In this document: one piece after another, positions 44,520-50,733 of the stretch | Numbering within the stretch: position 1 is the first letter of the stretch | Layout of the letters: every line of letters begins with the position of its first letter | Assembly: GCF_022664435.1 (NCBI RefSeq) | Contig: NZ_JAKREU010000002.1 | Location: forward strand, 372,001 to 436,000 | DNA length: 64,000 nt | Direction of reading: 5' to 3' | Source: Sphingomonas panni | Lineage (GTDB): Bacteria; Pseudomonadota; Alphaproteobacteria; Sphingomonadales; Sphingomonadaceae | Position numbers and translations under genes: made by a program | The notes under the pieces: model-generated | Database searches by the model: none | What the model was told of the DNA's origin: nothing | What the model saw: only the letters and a program-made list of their open reading frames with translations

Positions 44520-45866
44520 ATGGTCCGCTGGTTCAAGGCAGATGCCCCGATCCGGGTAAAGTTCGTCGCCCTAACGCTGCTGGCCGGTGCGCTGGCCTCG
44601 ATACCGCTCGTGGCCGCGCTGCTATGGGGCGGCGCTCCGAACGGCGCTGTGATGATGGTGTCGGCAGCACTTGCCGCGCAAGTTTCGATCTGTGCACTCC
44701 TTCTGATCGCGCGCAAGCTCATCTGCGATCCCTACGTTACCACCGTTGTCCGGATGGAGGCGCTGGCGGCCGGCGAGTTCACTGAGCAAATCCCTTTTTC
44801 CAACTATCGCGACTGTGTTGGTCGCATGTCGCGCGCGATGGTGACGTTCCGCGACAATGGCGTGCGGCTCGCGTCCGCCTCCGACGCGCAGCAGCTCGTC
44901 GTCACGTCGCTGGGCGAAGGGCTCGACCGGTTGGCCGGCAACGACCTCAGCCACCGCATCGACACCGATTTCCCCGGAGAGACCGATCGCCTTCGCCAGG
45001 ACTATAACCGCGCGATGGCGGCGGTGGCCGAAGCACTGAACGCGGTCGCCGCGGTCAGCGAAAATATCCATGCGGGCGCGTTCGACATCAGCCGTGCGTC
45101 CGACGACCTGTCGCAACGCACAGAGCAACAGGCCGCCAGCCTCGAAGAAACCGCCGCCGCCATGGATCAAATCACCGGCATGGTCCGCCAGTCGGCGACC
45201 GGCGCGGCACAGGCGAAGACGATCGTCGCACTGGCCCGCGACGAAGCGGAGCAGTCCGGCACCGTCGTCAGCCGCGCGATCGACGCAATGGACGCCATCG
45301 AACGCGCGTCGAACGAAATCGGTGAGATCATCAGCGTGATTGACGGTATCGCGTTTCAGACCAACCTGCTCGCACTGAACGCCGGCGTGGAGGCCGCGCG
45401 CGCGGGCGACGCGGGCAAGGGCTTTGCCGTCGTCGCCAGCGAGGTCCGCGCCCTCGCCCAGCGATCGGCCGACGCCGCCCGCGACGTGAAGATGCGCATT
45501 ACCGCGTCGGGGGAGCAGGTCAGCACCGGCGTCGCGCTGGTCAACGAAACCGGCGACGCACTCACGCGGATCGTCGGCCGCATCGGCGAAGTCAGCACGC
45601 TGGTCCACGGCATCGCCGAAACATCGGGGCAACAGGCCAGCGGCTTGCAGCAGGTCAACGCCGCCGTGTCGGAAATGGACGGCGTGACCCAACGCAACGC
45701 GGCGATGGTCGAACAGGTCACCGCCGCCGCGCGGACGCTGGCTGGCCACGCCGATCAGCTTGCGGCGCAGGTCGGGCGCTTCAACCTCCCTCGCGATCCG
45801 GTCCACGCCGCCGGTGCCGCTAACGCCCCGATCTATGTCGATTTTCAGCGTGGTCGGGTTGCCTGA
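44520..45866 (+). CDS. Methyl-accepting chemotaxis protein without periplasmic domain (prophage cargo)
   Basis: 448 aa. Two closely spaced N-terminal membrane helices (FVALTLLAGALASIPLVAAL and MMVSAALAAQVSICALLLIA) with almost no periplasmic loop, then HAMP-like helices (VRMEALAAGEFTEQIPFSNY). The MCP signalling coiled-coil has the highly conserved hairpin tip IDGIAFQTNLLALNAGVEAA and RAGDAGKGFAVVASEVRALA. QQAASLEETAAAMDQIT is a methylation region. No CheR-binding pentapeptide at the C-terminus. The start at 44520 is the first one before the first membrane helix. Chemoreceptors on P2-like phages are rare; it pairs with the nearby c-di-GMP gene. Confidence 0.88.
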   Translation: MVRWFKADAPIRVKFVALTLLAGALASIPLVAALLWGGAPNGAVMMVSAALAAQVSICALLLIARKLICDPYVTTVVRMEALAAGEFTEQIPFSNYRDCVGRMSRAMVTFRDNGVRLASASDAQQLVVTSLGEGLDRLAGNDLSHRIDTDFPGETDRLRQDYNRAMAAVAEALNAVAAVSENIHAGAFDISRASDDLSQRTEQQAASLEETAAAMDQITGMVRQSATGAAQAKTIVALARDEAEQSGTVVSRAIDAMDAIERASNEIGEIISVIDGIAFQTNLLALNAGVEAARAGDAGKGFAVVASEVRALAQRSADAARDVKMRITASGEQVSTGVALVNETGDALTRIVGRIGEVSTLVHGIAETSGQQASGLQQVNAAVSEMDGVTQRNAAMVEQVTAAARTLAGHADQLAAQVGRFNLPRDPVHAAGAANAPIYVDFQRGRVA

Positions 45867-45925
45867 TCGGCCATCGCGCTCGACCCGACTGGTTGGCGGG
45901 CGCCGCCTCGCCTATCTTCTTCGGC

Positions 45926-46549
45926 ATGTGCAATCGAGCGCGCTTTGACGGCGAACCCACCACCCTGTTCGGATCGGCGAAGAAGCTGTTTTCCGAACGC
46001 CCGCGCGACAACCGGTTCAACCCGAAGGAGCTGCGGCCGAAGGGGCGCGCCTATGTCATCCGCGAACAGGATGGCGAGCGCGCGTGGGACGTGATGGCGT
46101 GGGACGTGCTCGGCGGTCAGGCGGCGTGGCCGATGACCAATGTCCGCAACCTGAAGCTGCCCCAGTGGCGCAAGCTGGCGGCGGACCCGGCGAACCGCTG
46201 CCTGATCCCGCTGACCGAGTTTTGCGAATGGACGCCGGACAAGCACGACCTGGGCGACGGCAAGCCGCCGCTGAAGGGCGAGATGTGGTTCGGCGTGACC
46301 GATCAGCCGACCTTTGCCGTCGCCGGCTTCTGGCAGGCGACGGCCGAGGGCAACGGCTTCACCATGGTCACCTGCGATCCGAACGCGCTGGTCGCGCCGA
46401 TCCATCCGAAGGCGATGATTACCATCCTGCGACCGGAGGATTGCGACACTTGGTTGCGGGCGTCGTACGACGAAATCGTCCAGCTGCAGCGGCCCTATTC
46501 GGCTGATCGCATGACGGTCAAAGGGCCTGTCTTCCCGACCCGCGGCTGA
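45926..46549 (+). CDS. SRAP/HMCES-family (YedK-like) abasic-site protein
   Basis: 207 aa. Starts MCNRARF, leaving the catalytic Cys2 at the N-terminus after Met removal; the usual MCGR is MCNR here. RCLIPLTEFCEW places the active-site Glu at about 101, and LVAPIHPKAMITIL places the His at about 160, the expected spacing for YedK. It forms a protective DNA-protein crosslink with abasic sites in ssDNA. Phage carriage may help repair or protect replicating DNA. A truncated second copy lies 400 bp downstream. Confidence 0.88.
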   Translation: MCNRARFDGEPTTLFGSAKKLFSERPRDNRFNPKELRPKGRAYVIREQDGERAWDVMAWDVLGGQAAWPMTNVRNLKLPQWRKLAADPANRCLIPLTEFCEWTPDKHDLGDGKPPLKGEMWFGVTDQPTFAVAGFWQATAEGNGFTMVTCDPNALVAPIHPKAMITILRPEDCDTWLRASYDEIVQLQRPYSADRMTVKGPVFPTRG

Positions 46550-46569
46550 CGCTCGGCCGGCCCGATCGT

Positions 46570-46803
46570 TCAGTTCGATCGTCCTTTGCCGTGCTGCAAT
46601 TCGCTCATGATGCCCATCAGCGACGTCCGGCCTAGTTCCAATGCCACCGCCCGGCCGAACTGCCGTTCCCACGCCACGAGCGCCGCCCGGACAAGGCCGA
46701 TGCCGGCGTCCTCGTGCAACAACTCCCTCGCGACATCCGCCAAGGTGATACTCCGGCTAGCAATCAGCGCATCTCGTTCGAACTCTTCCTGCTCGCCGGT
46801 CAC
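46570..46803 (-). CDS. Hypothetical 77-aa protein
   Basis: MTGEQEEFERDALIASRSIT, then LADVARELLHEDAGIGLVRA and ALVAWERQFGRAVALELGRT. Helical, acidic at the N-terminus. Upstream lies an AT-rich stretch with a small dyad CTAAT-CTGA-ATTAG near 46818 that may be its promoter/operator. It separates the intact and truncated SRAP copies. No family recognised. Confidence 0.5.
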   Translation of the reverse strand: MTGEQEEFERDALIASRSITLADVARELLHEDAGIGLVRAALVAWERQFGRAVALELGRTSLMGIMSELQHGKGRSN

Positions 46804-46954
46804 TTGTGCCCCAAAAACTAATCTGAATTAGCAATATAACCATCATCCTAGGCGGGCGTTCTGTGCCGTTTTGTACTGTCCTACAAATAAGTGAGCCGAT
46901 TCCGTGTCGTGTTGCCACCTAGAACCCGTTCTCACGGGTGAAGATGCGCGCGCG

Positions 46955-47283
46955 AAGGCTGGGACAAGCACGACCTTGGCGACGGCAAGGCGCCGCTGAA
47001 GAGGAGTATGTGGTTCAGCGTGACCGATCCGCCGACCTTTGAAGTTGCCGGCTTCTGGCAGTCGACGGCCGAGGGCAACGGCTTCACCATGGTCACCTGC
47101 GATCCGAACAAGCGGGTCGCGCCGATCCATCCGATGGCGATGATTACCATCTTGCGGCCCGAGGATTGCGACGCGTGGTTGCAGGGAAGTTATGACGATG
47201 TGATGGCGTTGCAGCAGCCCTATGATGCGTCGACAATGACCATGCGCGGCCCAGTGTTTCCGACGCGCAGACACTCGAACTAG
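46955..47283 (+). pseudogene. 5'-truncated second copy of the SRAP gene
   Basis: From about 46957 (GGGACAAGCACGACCTTGGC) the sequence is nearly the same as the 3' half of the intact SRAP gene: WFSVTDPPTFEVAGFWQSTA, TMVTCDPNKRVAPIHPMAMI, TILRPEDCDAWLQGSYDDVM and a final GPVFPTRR. The N-terminal half with Cys2 and the Glu is absent, so it cannot be active. An ATG at 47008 could still allow a 91-aa peptide. It ends where Vsr ends on the other strand, so the break probably marks a recombination or insertion junction of the defence-like operon. Confidence 0.8.
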
Positions 47284-47723
47284 CGATCGCTGCTGGGCTG
47301 GTCCGCCGCCTTCGCCAGCGCCTCGGTGAGTTGGACCCGCAAGTCGTCGATCGACTTCGTCTCGCACTCCCAGACAGTTACCACCATCCAACCGGCGGAA
47401 GAAAGATCGGCGACGTTGCGTTCGTCTCGTGCGACGTTCGCGTCGAATTTTGCTTGCCAGAAGTCGGCACGCGTCTTTGGCGTGCTCGCCTTCCTGCACC
47501 CCGGGTGACGATGCCAGAAGCACCCATGGACGAAGATCGCAGTCCGAAACTTCGGCAGGACGATATCCGGTCGTCCGGGGAGGTCCTTACGGTGCAACCG
47601 AAATCTATATCCCAGCTTATGCAGAAGCCTCCGGACGACCAGTTCCGGTTTCGTGTCCTTGCCCTTCACCCGCCGCATCAGTTCGGAGCGAGCGGGATCG
47701 ACTAGGACTTCGCTTCCTTTCAT
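47280..47723 (-). CDS. vsr: Very short patch repair endonuclease (Vsr)
   Basis: 147 aa. SELMRRVKGKDTKPELVVRR, LGYRFRLHRKDLPGRPDIVL (catalytic Asp about 53) and FVHGCFWHRHPGC are the complete Vsr signature. It nicks T:G mismatches made by deamination of 5-methylcytosine. It overlaps the C5 methylase stop by 4 bp, and such coupling to the matching methylase is usual. Last gene of the five-gene leftward operon. Confidence 0.95.
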   Translation of the reverse strand: MKGSEVLVDPARSELMRRVKGKDTKPELVVRRLLHKLGYRFRLHRKDLPGRPDIVLPKFRTAIFVHGCFWHRHPGCRKASTPKTRADFWQAKFDANVARDERNVADLSSAGWMVVTVWECETKSIDDLRVQLTEALAKAADQPSSDR

Positions 47724-48814
47724 CCGTTTGAATGTGAGGCCAAATGATTGCGAACTGATCTAGCGATCACACGGCCCAACGTAACAGGCACCGCATTTCC
47801 GATGAGCCGACCTACCGTCCGCATGGAAATTGGCTCATCGGGCGCTAGGAACTCGTAGTCGCGAGGGAACGATTGAAGCATAGCTCCTTCGCGCAACGAG
47901 ATCGCTCGATCCTGCTCCGGATGACCGAACCGGCCGTTTCCGAAGCCGTAAAACAGTGTCGTGATTGTGGGAGATGGCTCGTCCCATTTCATACGACCAT
48001 AAACCGAGCGATAGGTCTTTCCGCTCTCCGATTGATGGCATTTCGCAATCAGCTCAGGCGCCCAGTCACTCCAGCTCCCGCCCGGTCGAGATGAGCGAAT
48101 ACGTTTCATATTTATGGGATCAAGCCTGCTCGCACGGTGCAGACGGTCGTTCGGATCGACGGTCCCGGCGAGCAGCGGCGGCAGGTCGCCGATCTCTTCT
48201 TTCACTGTCCGCTTGGGCAGATCGGCAACGGGGGGGGCGAGTTCGATCGGTCCTAGCTTGGATGCCAGCAGAACCAATCGCTTTCGCATCTGAGGAAGGC
48301 CATAATCGGCTACTGCAACGATGGCACGATGATGATGATACCCTTTTCGGGCAAGTGCCTCCTCGAACTCCCCGATCAGCCGCCCCCCGTTGAAGTCGGC
48401 CAGTTTGGGCACGTTCTCCATCGAAACTACGTCTGGCTCACATTCGGCAATCAACTCCGCGAACTTACCGACAAGTCCGTACTTCGCCTTCCCGCGGCCC
48501 TTCTGATTATAGGTGGAGAAGGGCTGGCAGGGTGCGCAACCGACCAAGACCCTACGCCCCGTGTCAGGAAATAATCCGCGCAAATCTGTACCGGAAAGCT
48601 GGTCAACGTCTCGCTTTAAGAAACGCGAAGCGTTGTTGCGCTCGAAGGGATACTTACACGCTGGATCTAGATCGATCCCGGCCGCAATTGCGAACCCCTC
48701 GTTTCGAAACCCGTGTGCCAGACCGCCGGCGCCGCAAAAAAGGTCAACGACCGACGCTACGGCAGGTCCGAACATCGCTGGCGGCTGGTAAAATGGAGAT
48801 GGTTCGGAAGTCAT
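47720..48814 (-). CDS. C5 cytosine DNA methyltransferase
   Basis: 364 aa. Motif I VVDLFCGAGGLAHGF (about 22-36), motif IV GCAPCQPFS (catalytic Cys about 96), motif VI VVSMENVP, motif VIII YGLPQMRKRLVLLAS, PSPTITT and motif X RLIGNAVPVTLGRVI are all present, so the enzyme looks active. The target-recognition region lies about residues 190-300 and cannot be decoded. No restriction endonuclease is recognisable in the operon. It is 20 bp downstream of the unknown 223-aa gene and overlaps vsr. Confidence 0.95.
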   Translation of the reverse strand: MTSEPSPFYQPPAMFGPAVASVVDLFCGAGGLAHGFRNEGFAIAAGIDLDPACKYPFERNNASRFLKRDVDQLSGTDLRGLFPDTGRRVLVGCAPCQPFSTYNQKGRGKAKYGLVGKFAELIAECEPDVVSMENVPKLADFNGGRLIGEFEEALARKGYHHHRAIVAVADYGLPQMRKRLVLLASKLGPIELAPPVADLPKRTVKEEIGDLPPLLAGTVDPNDRLHRASRLDPINMKRIRSSRPGGSWSDWAPELIAKCHQSESGKTYRSVYGRMKWDEPSPTITTLFYGFGNGRFGHPEQDRAISLREGAMLQSFPRDYEFLAPDEPISMRTVGRLIGNAVPVTLGRVIARSVRNHLASHSNG

Positions 48815-48834
48815 CCCGCCTAATCGTTCGAACG

Positions 48835-49506
48835 TCAGCGCTTTGCAAGCCGGTGAACCCTCTCCAGCCCTGATCGAAGCAACCCATTTCGCTGCGCGGC
48901 TGGATCGGCAAGAAGGTCGGCCCGGATCCGTCGGAAATCATCGAGACCGTAGAGCGCCAGCACTAGGCATAACAGTAACTCTGTCGCATTGTCGGCGGCT
49001 AATGGCCAAGTAGGGTCCGTATCCACGACATCCATAGCAAACGGGTCAGGGACGCCCTTCTCTCCCATAGATTGGCATGGTTGAGAGTGATAATAGCCGT
49101 GCTTGGTCCCCTGTGTTTCAGGTGGCTCGAAACGGTAGCCCAAGAATTGGGGAACTTTATCACAGGGTAGGAGCGGCCGCGGATGAGGCCAGGACATGCG
49201 CCAAGCTCCGTAGTAGAACTTGCACATTGGAATAGCGCCCTCCGGGCGGAAATCCCATTTGTACCAGAGCGCTGCGGCATCCCCACCTCGTTTAGGTGGA
49301 GCGAGCCAAATTACATGGCGAGGTTCGAAATGTGAGTGTGGGTCGGCATTGTGCAAATTAGCCATCACGACGTCACCGACATCGGTATAGCGATCCATAA
49401 CGGGCCGTAGCTTGTTGTGAATGGTGCGGTGCCTCCGCGCTGCCACCAAGCCACGGGTACGTAGGCTGCGTAAGACTACGGCAATTGCGTCCTGCTCCGA
49501 TGCCAT
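48835..49506 (-). CDS. Unknown 223-aa protein of the kinase-methylase operon
   Basis: No family recognised. N-terminal basic helix (IAVVLRSLRTRGLVAARRHR), then a mixed alpha/beta region rich in His, Trp and Tyr (NADPHSHFEPRHVIWLAPPK, WYKWDFRPEGAIPMCKFYYG, YHSQPCQ) and a helical C-terminus (ATELLLCLVLALYGLDDFRR and on). The HSHFEPRH cluster could bind metal, but no known nuclease motif is certain. It is six bases from the receiver protein, so it probably acts in the same system, perhaps as effector or adaptor. Confidence 0.7.
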   Translation of the reverse strand: MASEQDAIAVVLRSLRTRGLVAARRHRTIHNKLRPVMDRYTDVGDVVMANLHNADPHSHFEPRHVIWLAPPKRGGDAAALWYKWDFRPEGAIPMCKFYYGAWRMSWPHPRPLLPCDKVPQFLGYRFEPPETQGTKHGYYHSQPCQSMGEKGVPDPFAMDVVDTDPTWPLAADNATELLLCLVLALYGLDDFRRIRADLLADPAAQRNGLLRSGLERVHRLAKR

Positions 49507-49512
49507 GCCGAA

Positions 49513-50733
49513 TTAAGCCTCGGCGAACGCAAGACGTCGACGAGGCGCATACTCCACACCTTCGACGATTTTTACGTAACGGCGGTCGAAAAAGTTGTGG
49601 AAACCAGCCCGAAAATCCGTTGCATCTTCGCGAGGCACGAAACGCGACACGTCTTCGCAAAATACCATATCAGGCAAACTTTCGTAGTCGAACTCCTCTC
49701 GAAGAGTATCAACTAAATCCAAACCTTCAATGCAAGACCACCAGAACGTTGCCTTACCAATCCATTCTACCGATCGCCTAAACTCACCTTTCTCACGGAT
49801 TTCTGGGCAAATCGCTCCAGCACCAAGATCTAGAAGAGCGTTCCAGTCTTCTATCGTCGATGGTACGCCGTGCTCTTTATTCGCAACATACGGAAGGCGA
49901 ACCAAAAGATGGGGTACGTCAATTAAAACGTCTTGCGGCCCAACAATCGTTCGAGATACCCATTTCGCTAATCGAGAAACGGCGGTTCGTGCAGCATTCG
50001 CAGGCTTGCCGTCAGCAAGCTTTTCAAGATCTTTCTTTTCCGTGAGATGTTGCAAAAATTCCGCCACGGTTGTCTGCGCTAGTTCGTCCGGTTTTTGGGT
50101 AGCAGGGCTGATAAAGGCGAACGCCGAATCGGCAAGTCGATCGATCGCAGCATTCGGCATTTGCAAGAAATCGACGATCGAAGTTCCCATTCCTCGCTTA
50201 GTCAATTCTTCCGCCAAAGCCCGGCGAGATTCCGTTATTTTCTCGATACAATCCCAATGCCACGGATGAAACTCTCCGCTTACAGCAGTGGACCAGAGGG
50301 CAGGACAACCAGCAAGCGATGAATCAATATTTACGTCCGCATAACTCTCCAAATGACCTTTCATAGTCAAATCAAAACCTATGCCTGGATACTGATTCAT
50401 TACAATGATGTATCCGCAATCAGAATACATTCTTGCAAGTCGCGCAACCTCCTCGCCTGTATGCCTTGCATCCTTATCGATCAATGTTAGATCGTAATCC
50501 ACTATAAGGACATCCGCCTCGTCGACCTGGCTTGGCGCCCAGTCAGTCTCGCCCGTCTCACGGAACGAGTGACGACGGTTTAAGAGGGACTTCAACTGAG
50601 CTTTGTCATCGTTCAGTTGCGATACGTTCTCGGCGCCCACAACGTTTCCGATGGCCTCCACCCAATCTTGACGAGGCGCATACTCGTCATCGCAAACTAC
50701 GATCTTCACAGGAATTCCCCTTATCCTCGCCAA
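49513..50733 (-). CDS. Receiver-domain (response-regulator-like) protein with unknown C-terminal domain
   Basis: 406 aa. Residues about 9-135 look like a receiver domain: acidic pair in KIVVCDDE (about 15-16), phospho-acceptor Asp about 79 in DVLIVDYDL, and a strand YIIVMNQYP where the switch Thr/Ser is replaced by Asn. The C-terminal about 270 residues (FHPWHWDCIEKITESRRALA, VLIDVPHLLVRLPYVANKEH, ATFWWSCIEGLDLVDTLREE) match no family I know and contain no HTH. It overlaps the kinase-like gene by 13 bp and is therefore its likely phospho-partner. Base composition is clearly more AT-rich than the phage genes. Confidence 0.8.
   Translation of the reverse strand: MARIRGIPVKIVVCDDEYAPRQDWVEAIGNVVGAENVSQLNDDKAQLKSLLNRRHSFRETGETDWAPSQVDEADVLIVDYDLTLIDKDARHTGEEVARLARMYSDCGYIIVMNQYPGIGFDLTMKGHLESYADVNIDSSLAGCPALWSTAVSGEFHPWHWDCIEKITESRRALAEELTKRGMGTSIVDFLQMPNAAIDRLADSAFAFISPATQKPDELAQTTVAEFLQHLTEKKDLEKLADGKPANAARTAVSRLAKWVSRTIVGPQDVLIDVPHLLVRLPYVANKEHGVPSTIEDWNALLDLGAGAICPEIREKGEFRRSVEWIGKATFWWSCIEGLDLVDTLREEFDYESLPDMVFCEDVSRFVPREDATDFRAGFHNFFDRRYVKIVEGVEYAPRRRLAFAEA

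Noticed and set aside
47008..47283. Functional second SRAP protein starting at the internal ATG
   Set aside because: It would lack the N-terminal Cys2 and the active-site Glu needed by the family.
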